Shown: positions 1 through 6,832 of the stretch, piece by piece
Layout: every line of letters starts with the position of its first letter
Position numbering within the stretch: position 1 is the first letter of the stretch
Assembly (NCBI GenBank): GCA_964633845.1
Contig: CAZWLA010000021.1
Location: forward strand, 1-23,201
DNA: 23,201 bases
Direction of reading: 5' to 3'
From: JADHTT01 sp964633845
Lineage (GTDB): Bacteria > Campylobacterota > Campylobacteria > Campylobacterales > Arcobacteraceae
The notes under the pieces: model-generated
What the model was told of the DNA's origin: nothing
Databases searched by the model: none
What the model saw: the letters and a program-made list of their open reading frames with translations, nothing else
Made by a program: the position numbers and the translations under genes

Positions 1-143
1 GAATTTAATCTTTCAGTATAATGGCCTGATTTGTCAAGACAACTTTTCATAAAATTTATTAAAATTTAAAGAGTCATTTTTGGTCTAAATTGTGGTATTT
101 GATTACATTATTTGGCTAGAAATAGGCTAGAAAAGTAAAAAAA
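1..143. other. Window-edge non-coding stretch
   Basis: No gene can be supported in this stretch. Reading frame 1 closes at a TAA at 19-21, so the first bases could be the 3' tail of a plus-strand gene lying outside the window, but seven codons are too few to identify anything. A perfect short inverted repeat, TTGTC-AA-GACAA, lies at 32-43. Such a palindrome next to a stop codon could be the end of a mobile element or an operator, but nothing here decides it. Confidence 0.3.
114..133. repeat. 9-bp direct repeat GGCTAGAAA x2
   Basis: GGCTAGAAA occurs at 114-122 and again at 125-133, separated by TA, just downstream of the aroE stop. Seen directly. It may be a small tandem duplication (period 11). 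Its function is unknown. Confidence 0.5.
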
Positions 144-941
144 TTACTTTCCTCTTAATCCTCTTCTCATTGCTTCAATTACCTTATTATCGGCTTTTGT
201 GTTAGTAAAAAGTTCGAACGCTAGAACACCCTGATACAGGAGCATATCTTCACCGTCTTTATTTGGTAAACCTTTTTCTTTTGCTAATGCTAAAAATGGT
301 GTAGTTTTTCCATAGATACAATCTATTGCAAACTCTCCATGGTTTAAAATATTTTCAACTATCTCTTTTGGTGCAGGATAATTATCATCTTTTAACCCAG
401 CACTTGTAGAGTTTACTACTAAATCGTATTCTTCACATTTGAAATTATCCCATGAAAAAGTTTCACACCCTAATTCTTTAAAAAATTTTAATCTATTTTT
501 ACTTCTATTAAGTATAGTAGTTTTTATTCCAGCTTCATTAAATGCAACTGCTATTGCTTTTGCTGTTCCACCTGCTCCAAGTATAATGGCTTTTTTAATT
601 GGTCTAATATTTTGGAACTGCTCAATAGCTTTCATAAATCCAGGCGCATCAGTATTGTATGCTATTATTTTTCCATCTTCATTGATATATGTATTTACTG
701 CACCAATTGTCTTAGCCATTCCTCTTACTTCATCTGCATTAGCAAATGCATCCTCTTTATGAGGAACAGTGATATTTGCTCCAGATATATTATTATCAAT
801 AAAAACTTTTTTAATTAGGATTCCATCTTCTAAATGTGTTTTTGTATAGTTTCCATCAAAACCTAATAGTTTAAAACCAGCATTATGCATTTGTGGTGAT
901 TTTGAGTGAGATATTGGATTTCCAAAAATAGTGAAGTTCAT
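144..941 (-). CDS. aroE: Shikimate dehydrogenase (NADP+)
   Basis: 265-residue protein of normal AroE length. It reduces 3-dehydroshikimate to shikimate with NADPH in the cytosolic chorismate pathway. The N-terminal substrate domain shows the shikimate-binding SHSKSP motif (residues 11-16), the catalytic Lys in TVPHKE (K62), Asn83 and the NTD motif with Asp98. The Rossmann half carries the glycine-rich GAGGTAKA loop (122-129) and an NRSK segment (145-148) that fits NADP phosphate binding. The ATG at 939-941 is preceded on the minus strand by an AGAGAG ribosome site. The gene stands alone on this strand and is divergent from the toxin-antitoxin genes. I see nothing unusual in it. Confidence 0.95.
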   Translation of the reverse strand: MNFTIFGNPISHSKSPQMHNAGFKLLGFDGNYTKTHLEDGILIKKVFIDNNISGANITVPHKEDAFANADEVRGMAKTIGAVNTYINEDGKIIAYNTDAPGFMKAIEQFQNIRPIKKAIILGAGGTAKAIAVAFNEAGIKTTILNRSKNRLKFFKELGCETFSWDNFKCEEYDLVVNSTSAGLKDDNYPAPKEIVENILNHGEFAIDCIYGKTTPFLALAKEKGLPNKDGEDMLLYQGVLAFELFTNTKADNKVIEAMRRGLRGK

Positions 942-996
942 AGGCTCTCTTTATATTTTTAGTCATTATAACATATTTAATCATATATTAAATTAT

Positions 997-1026
997 TGTG
1001 TATTATAATATGTATAATATTACACA
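997..1026 (+). promoter_or_regulatory. Palindromic operator/promoter of the toxin-antitoxin operon
   Basis: An imperfect 30-bp palindrome: outer arms TGTGTA (997-1002) and TACACA (1021-1026), with inner arms TATTAT/ATAATA. Two TATAAT hexamers (1004-1009 and 1013-1018) lie inside it, and the antitoxin ATG follows at 1052 with AGGAG at 1041-1045. Phd/YefM antitoxins usually repress their own operon by binding such palindromes over the -10 region, so autoregulation is a likely inference. The same DNA also lies upstream of aroE on the other strand. Confidence 0.5.
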
Positions 1027-1051
1027 TAATTAGAGATATAAGGAGTCTATA

Positions 1052-1342
1052 ATGGTTGCATATTCTAGAGATGAAATAATTTCAGCAAGTGATATAGCAA
1101 GAGGCTTTTCAAATGTATTGGGAAATATAATCAATCAAACTAAAGAGAAAATAGCTATTTCAAAAAATAATAAACTTGAAGCTGTGATACTAAATATAGA
1201 TGAGTATGAAAAGCTAAAAGAAGCATATGACACTTTGGAGCATATAGGAATATATCAAAAAGTGCAAGATAGAACAAAATCTAAAACTATTTCACTTGAA
1301 GATTCTATGAAACGACATGGAATTAGTTTAGATGAAATATAA
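1052..1342 (+). CDS. Phd/YefM-family antitoxin
   Basis: A 96-residue antitoxin of a type II pair. The N-terminal half has the Phd/YefM DNA-binding pattern: S-x-x-D-IARGFSNVL, then KIAISKNNKLEAVIL and a DEYEKLKE helix (about residues 10-57). The C-terminal third (about 60-96) is charged and likely disordered until it wraps the toxin. The ATG is supported by AGGAG (1041-1045). The last 11 bases overlap the toxin gene, the usual arrangement that makes antitoxin first and couples toxin translation. A palindromic operator sits directly upstream. Family membership is read from the sequence pattern; the exact subfamily (YefM, RelB or Phd) is uncertain. Confidence 0.85.
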   Translation: MVAYSRDEIISASDIARGFSNVLGNIINQTKEKIAISKNNKLEAVILNIDEYEKLKEAYDTLEHIGIYQKVQDRTKSKTISLEDSMKRHGISLDEI

Positions 1343-1631
1343 AATAGTTTTAAAACAAGAGGCTGATGATGACCTATGTGAACTATCACATAATCAAAAG
1401 ATTTTAATATTTAAACAACTTAAAAAATTAGAAATATCACCAGAACTTGGAATAGCACTTGGTAAGAAATTAGGATATGATTTAACTGGCTATAAAAAAA
1501 TGTATACAAATAAAAAACAATTAAGAATTGTTTATAGAATCATAAATGATATAGTTGAAGTTGAAGTGATAGCTATTGGTAAAAGAGATGATATGGATGT
1601 TTATAAAAAAGCTTCCAATAGAATTAAATAG
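1332..1631 (+). CDS. RelE/ParE-superfamily toxin
   Basis: A 99-residue basic protein with the RelE/ParE fold pattern: an opening strand YKIVLKQEADDDL, two helices, then the beta-sheet with GYKKMY, LRIVYRI and VEVIAIGKRDDMDVYK. The closing IGKRDDM-x-VYK motif is typical of the RelE-like branch that cleaves mRNA on the ribosome, but ParE-like gyrase poisoning cannot be excluded from sequence alone. Its ATG lies inside the antitoxin gene (11-base overlap), indicating translational coupling. The next gene's preferred start is only 10 bases after this stop, so the pair appears to head a longer transcript. Confidence 0.85.
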   Translation: MKYKIVLKQEADDDLCELSHNQKILIFKQLKKLEISPELGIALGKKLGYDLTGYKKMYTNKKQLRIVYRIINDIVEVEVIAIGKRDDMDVYKKASNRIK

Positions 1632-1641
1632 ACAAGACTTT

Positions 1642-2532
1642 ATGCAATTAAAAAATACTCCAATTCACAAAATATCGATAAATAATCAATCATTTTATAT
1701 TAAAAGAGATGATCGATTACATGAAGAATTTGCAGGGAATAAAGCTAGAAAATTTTTATATTTTTTAGATAATGAATTTCCAAATATTAAAAAACTAATA
1801 TCTTATGGGTCAGCACAAGCTAACTCCTTATACTCTTTCTCAGCCTTAGCCAAATTAAAAGGGTGGGAATTTGACTTTTATGTAGATCATATACCCTCTC
1901 ATATAAAAGAAAATCCAAGAGGCAACTATAGAGGTGCCTTAGAAAATGGTGCAAATATAATAGAAGATAGTAGTTTTAATCCAAATAATTTAGAACTAAG
2001 TGCCAATGAGGTGTTTGTGCCTGAAGGTGGAAGATCTCATACTAGTGAATATGGTATAGCAATTTTGGCAAATGAATTAAAAGTTTGGATTGATGAACAA
2101 AAACTAAATTATGAAGATGTAAAGATAATGCTACCAAGTGGTACAGGGACAACAGCACTTTTCTTACAAAAAAATCTACCACAAGATATTGAAGTTTTAA
2201 CTTGTGCCTGTGTAGGTGGCGATGAGTATCTAAAAAAGCAATTTTTTGAGCTAGAGGAGGATAGGCATTTTCATCCAACTATTTTAAAGACTAGCAAAAA
2301 ATATCACTTTGGAAAATTATATAAGGAAAATTATGAGATTTGGAAAGATCTAAATAAGCAAAGTGATATAGAGTTTGATCTTTTATACGACCCAATTGGA
2401 TGGAAAACAATATTAGAGTACAATGCACAAATACAAGTAGCAAACCCTAAAACAATAATATATATACATCAAGGTGGTCTAATAGGAAATGAGACTATGA
2501 TTGAGCGTTATTCAAGGAAATATGATAAATGA
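1642..2532 (+). CDS. PLP-dependent ACC deaminase/D-cysteine desulfhydrase-like protein
   Basis: A fold-type II PLP enzyme (tryptophan-synthase-beta superfamily) resembling 1-aminocyclopropane-1-carboxylate deaminase and D-cysteine desulfhydrase. The start IKRDD-x-LH followed by GNKARK holds the expected PLP lysine, and a glycine-rich SGTGTT segment mid-protein fits phosphate binding. The frame is open from 1576, but I place the start at ATG 1642, giving 296 residues that begin MQLKNTPIHKI, which matches where this family normally begins. The ATG at 1576 would overlap the toxin gene by 56 bases and add an unrelated head. The ribosome site is weak, so coupling to the toxin gene is plausible. 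Its stop overlaps the dbpA start (ATGA). True substrate is unknown: many proteins of this family in bacteria are not ACC deaminases. Confidence 0.75.
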   Translation: MQLKNTPIHKISINNQSFYIKRDDRLHEEFAGNKARKFLYFLDNEFPNIKKLISYGSAQANSLYSFSALAKLKGWEFDFYVDHIPSHIKENPRGNYRGALENGANIIEDSSFNPNNLELSANEVFVPEGGRSHTSEYGIAILANELKVWIDEQKLNYEDVKIMLPSGTGTTALFLQKNLPQDIEVLTCACVGGDEYLKKQFFELEEDRHFHPTILKTSKKYHFGKLYKENYEIWKDLNKQSDIEFDLLYDPIGWKTILEYNAQIQVANPKTIIYIHQGGLIGNETMIERYSRKYDK

Positions 2533-3893
2533 AATTTAATCAACTAAATCTACCTCAGACAATGACTGATACTTTAAATTCAATGCAATATAAAGAGATG
2601 ACAGCAATTCAAGAAAAATCTTTACCACTTATTTTAGAGGGTGAAGATATTATAGCAAAAGCAAAGACAGGTAGTGGAAAAACAGCAGCATTCGGAATAG
2701 GTGTACTCAATAAATTAAATGTTAAAAAATTTAGAATCCAATCTATGATTATGTGTCCTACAAGGGAATTAGCAGATCAAGTAGCTACTGAACTTCGAAA
2801 AATTGCACGATTTAAACATAATATAAAAATTATTACACTTTGTGGGGGTGTGCCTTTTGTACCTCAAAAACATTCACTTTCACATCAAGCACATATTATA
2901 GTAGGAACTCCTGGGCGAATTTTAAAGCATCTAAAAGAGGGTAGCTTTCAAGCAAATGATATAGAAACACTAGTGCTTGATGAAGCAGATAGAATGCTTG
3001 ATATGGGATTTTCTGAAGATATTCATGAAATTATATCATATATACCTACTATGAGGCAGACATTGTTGTTTTCAGCAACTTATCCTGAAAATATTGAACA
3101 GTTAGGGCAAAAAATTTTAATGGATCCAGTGACTGTAGAAGTGGAAGCTACACATGCAAAATCAGCAATTACACAAGAGTTTTATGAGTGTGATCAGGAT
3201 ATTAAAAGTAAAGCTGTTGAGTATGCATTGGTAAAATATAAATGTGAGTCATCAATAATATTTTGTAATACAAAAATAGCATGTGATGAACTTGCAGATG
3301 ATTTGGAAGATGCTGGGCTTGATCCATTGGTGCTTCATAGTGATTTAGACCAGAGAGATAGGGATGAAACATTAATACTTTTTGCAAATAAATCTTACCC
3401 AATACTAATAGCTACAGATGTTGCTGCACGTGGTATTGATGTAAAAGATGTTGATCTTGTAGTAAACTATGATTTACCCCATGACAATGAAGTATATGTA
3501 CATAGAATAGGGCGAACAGCAAGAGCAGGAGCAACAGGACATTCTATTAGCTTTGTAGATGATAAATATAGATTAGATGACTTAGAAGATGCACTTGATA
3601 TTACGATAAGTTTAAAAAATATATCTGAATTAGAAACAGATGATCAGTTTGATTTAAAATCTAAATTCTCTACTATTTTTATAAATGGTGGTAAAAAGTC
3701 TAAAGTTCGAGCTGGTGATATATTAGGTGCTTTAACAGCAGGAGTTGGATTAAATAAAGATGATATTGGAAAAATTGATATTTTACAATACTGTTCATAT
3801 GTAGCTGTAAAAAAAGAGCTTGAACAAAAAGCATTTGATGGCTTATCAAATGGTAAGATAAAAGGTAAGTACTTTAGGGTATTTTTAAAGTAA
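2529..3893 (+). CDS. dbpA: ATP-dependent 23S rRNA helicase DbpA
   Basis: A 454-residue DEAD-box helicase with all main motifs: Q-motif region (MTAIQ, 24-28), P-loop AKTGSGKT (45-52), PTREL (77-81), TPGR (127-130), DEAD (151-154), SAT (182-184), ARGID and HRIGRTAR. After the helicase core, residues about 380-454 form the DbpA/CsdA-type RNA-binding domain, containing INGGKKSKVRAGDILGAL and the closing GKYFRVFLK. In E. coli this domain holds the enzyme on hairpin 92 of 23S rRNA during large-subunit assembly. The length and the C-terminal domain separate it from RhlB and RhlE. It overlaps the preceding gene by ATGA and meets the response-regulator gene end to end with one base between stops, with no clear terminator in between. 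Confidence 0.92.
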   Translation: MKFNQLNLPQTMTDTLNSMQYKEMTAIQEKSLPLILEGEDIIAKAKTGSGKTAAFGIGVLNKLNVKKFRIQSMIMCPTRELADQVATELRKIARFKHNIKIITLCGGVPFVPQKHSLSHQAHIIVGTPGRILKHLKEGSFQANDIETLVLDEADRMLDMGFSEDIHEIISYIPTMRQTLLFSATYPENIEQLGQKILMDPVTVEVEATHAKSAITQEFYECDQDIKSKAVEYALVKYKCESSIIFCNTKIACDELADDLEDAGLDPLVLHSDLDQRDRDETLILFANKSYPILIATDVAARGIDVKDVDLVVNYDLPHDNEVYVHRIGRTARAGATGHSISFVDDKYRLDDLEDALDITISLKNISELETDDQFDLKSKFSTIFINGGKKSKVRAGDILGALTAGVGLNKDDIGKIDILQYCSYVAVKKELEQKAFDGLSNGKIKGKYFRVFLK

Positions 3894-3894
3894 T

Positions 3895-4503
3895 CTAAAT
3901 ATCTACTAACATATACCCTTGGTATGGCATAGTTTTAATGATATCGTCTGCTAGTTTTGATCTTAAACGCTTCATAAGTGAACGAAGAGCATCTGTAGAC
4001 ATGGTATCTTCTGTATATACTGCATTATCAATATCTTCTAAGGTCACAATTTCATTCTTATTTTCTACGAGAAGTTTTAAAAGGCTTTTTTCTTTATGTG
4101 TTAAACTACTTAATGATTCGATATAGTTTATAGAATGTAATAGTTTATCATGCCTATTATGCATTGCTAAAATTTTTAATTGTAACTCTTTAATCTCAAA
4201 TGGTTTTTTAATGAAATCTATAGAACCAAGCTCATAAGCTTTTGATATTGTATCTATAGAGATATCAGCAGACATAATAATCACCTTTGAAGTAGAATTA
4301 AAGTTAAGTATATATTCTAGTAGCTCTAGTCCATTTACATTTGGTACAGTTATATCCAGTATATATAGATCTATACTATAATTTATATTTTCAAGGGCAT
4401 CCTGCCCATCTGTAAATGATAAGACAGTATGATTATCCATGGTTAATAATTGAGTGATCGCTTTGTTAAGTACTTTTGTATCTTCTAATAGTAAAATATT
4501 CAT
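3895..4503 (-). CDS. OmpR/PhoB-type response regulator
   Basis: A 202-residue two-component regulator. The receiver domain (about 1-118) shows the acidic pair E7/D8, the phosphoacceptor D50 in YILDI, Ser78 after IIM, and the conserved K100-P101. The C-terminal part (about 130-202) is a winged helix of the Trans_reg_C type, with LTHKEKSLLKLL and LRSLMKRLRSKL, ending PYQGYMLVDI. The gene is divergent from the receptor-adaptor-kinase operon that starts at 4596, and its likely partner is the kinase at 6829-8172. I see no Shine-Dalgarno site; a TATAAT on the minus strand ends only 5 bases before the ATG, so a leaderless message is possible. Which genes it controls is inferred: most simply the divergent operon. 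Confidence 0.9.
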   Translation of the reverse strand: MNILLLEDTKVLNKAITQLLTMDNHTVLSFTDGQDALENINYSIDLYILDITVPNVNGLELLEYILNFNSTSKVIIMSADISIDTISKAYELGSIDFIKKPFEIKELQLKILAMHNRHDKLLHSINYIESLSSLTHKEKSLLKLLVENKNEIVTLEDIDNAVYTEDTMSTDALRSLMKRLRSKLADDIIKTMPYQGYMLVDI

Positions 4504-4595
4504 ACATAATTATACACATTTAAAATGACATTTACATGTTATATAAAAATGATATGATAAAATTATACAATTGAATTATAAAAAGGGGGAGCGTA
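4504..4595. promoter_or_regulatory. Divergent control region between regulator and receptor operon
   Basis: 92 bases of AT-rich DNA. On the minus strand TATAAT lies at 4509-4514. On the plus strand -10-like TATGAT (4553-4558) and TATACA (4564-4569) precede the receptor gene. Direct repeats are present: ACATTTA at 4516-4522 and 4528-4534 (12-base period), AAAATGA at 4522-4528 and 4546-4552 (24-base spacing), and AATTATA at 4561-4567 and 4574-4580. OmpR-type regulators bind direct repeats about one helical turn apart, so the ACATTTA pair is a candidate site for the adjacent regulator (inference). Confidence 0.4.
4585..4591 (+). promoter_or_regulatory. Strong ribosome site that fixes a TTG start
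   Basis: GGGGGAG at 4585-4591 stands 4 bases before the TTG at 4596. The reading frame from this TTG begins with a clean signal peptide, which supports it as the true start of the receptor gene. Confidence 0.6.
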
Positions 4596-6440
4596 TTGAG
4601 ATTTATATTAATACTAATTTTAAATATTGGTACACTATTTGGGAATGATATTGTAAATAATATTCTAATGGATATTGAGATTCAAAATGATCTTTCCCAA
4701 AAGACAAAAAAAATAAATAATGGTATAGTAACAGTAATAACTAGATCTGAATTAAATATGATGAATGCTAAGCATTTACGAGATATTTTAAAATCTACCG
4801 AGATTGGTTATAAGATTAGTCGATATGGATTAGTTGATCCTAATACAAAAGGTTTTTTTCCGTTTGCTAGTTCAGGAATTAAAGTTTATATAGATAATCA
4901 AGAGATATCTTCGTCACTTTATGGTAGTGGACTGACAGTACTTGGTGATATAGATCTTGGCTTTGTTGATCATATAGAGATATATACACTTAATCCATCA
5001 TTTGAGTTTGCAACAGAGCCTACAAAAGCTATGATAAAATTATATTCTAAAACTTATGAAAGAGATCCTCAAACTGTAGTAAATTATACTGCTGGAAGTT
5101 ATGATTCAAACAATATGGCATTGATGACTGCCAATAGAATTGGTGACTATTCATATTTCTTTCATATATCAAATGATGATGATAACAAGAAAGAATCATA
5201 TATAAATAATGAAGAGCTATCAAGAGATACAAATAGAAAACATATTTTTTTAAATATATATAATAAGCATAGAAGATTTGTGATTAGTAGGATTGATGTA
5301 AATAAAGATTCATTTATGGGTATGGATTGGCAGGGAGATATTAGTAGATCTGATATGAAAATAGATACATGGCATATTGGATATGATGAAAAATTTGAAA
5401 ATAGTATTTCTTTTGAGATTAATTATGATTCTATGGTTGATAATAGTGTATTTGAAAATGACAATATACTCTTTATATATAATAATACTATCCCGATAAA
5501 AAAATTTGAAGTTAGTGGTAACTCAAAAGTTATCACTACTAAGCTTCAACAAAGTAAAAAGATAATGAATCATAACTTACTATATGGTATCAAATACAGA
5601 TATAAAGATTTACAATATGATTCATTAAAGTTAAATGGGAATACTTTAATATATAAAGGTGTAACTAGGCAAGATATAAATACATATTTTTTAGAAGATA
5701 ATTATAGTATAAAAGATAATTCAATTATAACTGTAGCTGCTCAACATAGTAAAATAGATAATGCTAATCATGATGGTATAAAAGATGATACCCAATCACT
5801 ATTTAGAATCGGTAATACATTTATTGATAACGGTGTAACATATCAAACTTATCTGTATTATCAAGAAGCTGCAATTGAACCATATCTTGTAAACTCAATA
5901 TACTTGGAAAATGATAATATAAAAAAAGAAAAAATAAAATCTTTTTTGGAAAAAATTACTTATAAAAATGATCATAGTATATTTGATATAACATATACTA
6001 ATGAAAATATTAAAAATGCAATTATTACATCGGATATTGGAGCTATAAAAAATTCTTCAAGTGTAATAAAGCGTGATAGCTTATTGCTTCGATGGACACA
6101 TCATCATAGCAATGTTAATAAACATTTTATATCATATTTAATAGAAGATGATAGCTCTAAAGTTGTATTCAAAAATTTTAATAGGTATGGAAAGATTGAT
6201 CTATATGAAGAGCTTGTAGTAGATATAGTTGACAACAATAGATACTACGATTTAGGCTTATCAGTAAGTTATCAATATAGTAATAATATAAATATAAATT
6301 TAAAATGTGAGAATATATTAAATAAATCGTATAAACAAAAATTTATTCGAAATAGTGTTTTAGCAGTACAGCCTTTAGATCCATATATGCTTTCTATTAT
6401 AGATAAAAAAATAATGTTATCTTTGGAGTATATTTTTTAG
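4596..6440 (+). CDS. TonB-dependent-receptor-like outer membrane protein
   Basis: A 614-residue exported protein. Residues 1-16 form a signal peptide (basic start, hydrophobic FILILILNIGTLFG, likely cut before ND). Residues about 43-152 resemble a TonB receptor plug: IVTVITRSEL, then ALNAKHLRDIL-like MNAKHLRDIL, then VYIDNQEI, then VDHIEIYTLNP. The rest alternates polar and hydrophobic strands and ends in Phe614, the classic signal for beta-barrel insertion. At 614 residues it is at the short end for the family. The TTG start has a strong GGGGGAG site. Its stop shares one base with the next start (TAGTG), so it is coupled to the YfiR-like gene and the kinase. I infer a sensing or ligand-uptake role feeding the kinase. 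The ligand is unknown and I see no clear TonB box. Confidence 0.75.
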   Translation: MRFILILILNIGTLFGNDIVNNILMDIEIQNDLSQKTKKINNGIVTVITRSELNMMNAKHLRDILKSTEIGYKISRYGLVDPNTKGFFPFASSGIKVYIDNQEISSSLYGSGLTVLGDIDLGFVDHIEIYTLNPSFEFATEPTKAMIKLYSKTYERDPQTVVNYTAGSYDSNNMALMTANRIGDYSYFFHISNDDDNKKESYINNEELSRDTNRKHIFLNIYNKHRRFVISRIDVNKDSFMGMDWQGDISRSDMKIDTWHIGYDEKFENSISFEINYDSMVDNSVFENDNILFIYNNTIPIKKFEVSGNSKVITTKLQQSKKIMNHNLLYGIKYRYKDLQYDSLKLNGNTLIYKGVTRQDINTYFLEDNYSIKDNSIITVAAQHSKIDNANHDGIKDDTQSLFRIGNTFIDNGVTYQTYLYYQEAAIEPYLVNSIYLENDNIKKEKIKSFLEKITYKNDHSIFDITYTNENIKNAIITSDIGAIKNSSSVIKRDSLLLRWTHHHSNVNKHFISYLIEDDSSKVVFKNFNRYGKIDLYEELVVDIVDNNRYYDLGLSVSYQYSNNININLKCENILNKSYKQKFIRNSVLAVQPLDPYMLSIIDKKIMLSLEYIF

Positions 6441-6832
6441 TGAAAGCAATACTTATACTAATATTTGGTCTCTCCTTATATGCTAATAGTTTGTATGAAA
6501 CTAAACTATATAAGCAAGTGTTTACTATGCTATTTGGAAAAAAAAATATAAATATATATACCAATGAAGTAAATGAGCAATTATTTAAAAATAGTAAAAA
6601 AATAAAAATAGTAAAAGATTGTAACGATGCAGATATTGTATTTTTAAATATAGACACTAAGTGTAATGAAAAGCCACTCTTTGTAAAAGATTATGATTCT
6701 TTCAAAAATACAAAAAATGTTATTGGTGCATTTTACTATAGAAAAGGTAGACCTCAATTAAAATTAAGAAAAAAAGATATTAATAAATTTGGTTTAAATC
6801 TTGATAATCAGTTAAAGGCTTATTTGGAATGA
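6440..6832 (+). CDS. Small periplasmic protein, YfiR-like (DUF4154) candidate
   Basis: A 130-residue protein with a signal peptide (MKAILILIFGLSLYANS, cut near residue 17). Starts at GTG 6440, which overlaps the receptor stop by one base; the stop overlaps the kinase start (ATGA). The C-terminal third, GRPQLKLRKKDINKFGLN followed by L-x-x-QLKAYLE, matches the pattern of YfiR/DUF4154 proteins (R-x-x-FEIN-x-x-AA-x-x-AGLKLSS-x-LL). The central ADIVFLN fits the family's strand before that motif. It is shorter than typical YfiR (about 180 residues). Two cysteines, C61 and C75, could form a disulfide. In known systems YfiR is a periplasmic inhibitor of a membrane signalling enzyme; here it could link the outer membrane receptor to the kinase. 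The family call is by eye and tentative. Confidence 0.55.
   Translation: MKAILILIFGLSLYANSLYETKLYKQVFTMLFGKKNINIYTNEVNEQLFKNSKKIKIVKDCNDADIVFLNIDTKCNEKPLFVKDYDSFKNTKNVIGAFYYRKGRPQLKLRKKDINKFGLNLDNQLKAYLE

Noticed and set aside
132..150. Hairpin AAAGTAA/TTACTTT around the aroE stop as a terminator
   Set aside because: The stem is AT-only apart from one pair, overlaps the stop codon, and is not followed by a U-run on the aroE strand.
439..762. Plus-strand open frame opposite aroE
   Set aside because: It is a shadow of a clearly recognised gene and has no family features of its own.
1576..1641. Upstream extension of the PLP enzyme starting at ATG 1576
   Set aside because: It lies inside the toxin gene and adds 22 residues unlike the family; ATG 1642 gives the usual N-terminus.
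3877..3918. GGGTAT/ATACCC inverted repeat at the dbpA-regulator junction as a bidirectional terminator
   Set aside because: Arms are only 6 bases with a 30-base loop lying in coding sequence on both sides.
6538..6546. A9 run in the YfiR-like gene as a phase-variation tract
   Set aside because: In a genome this AT-rich such runs are expected; the frame is intact and there is no sign of variation.
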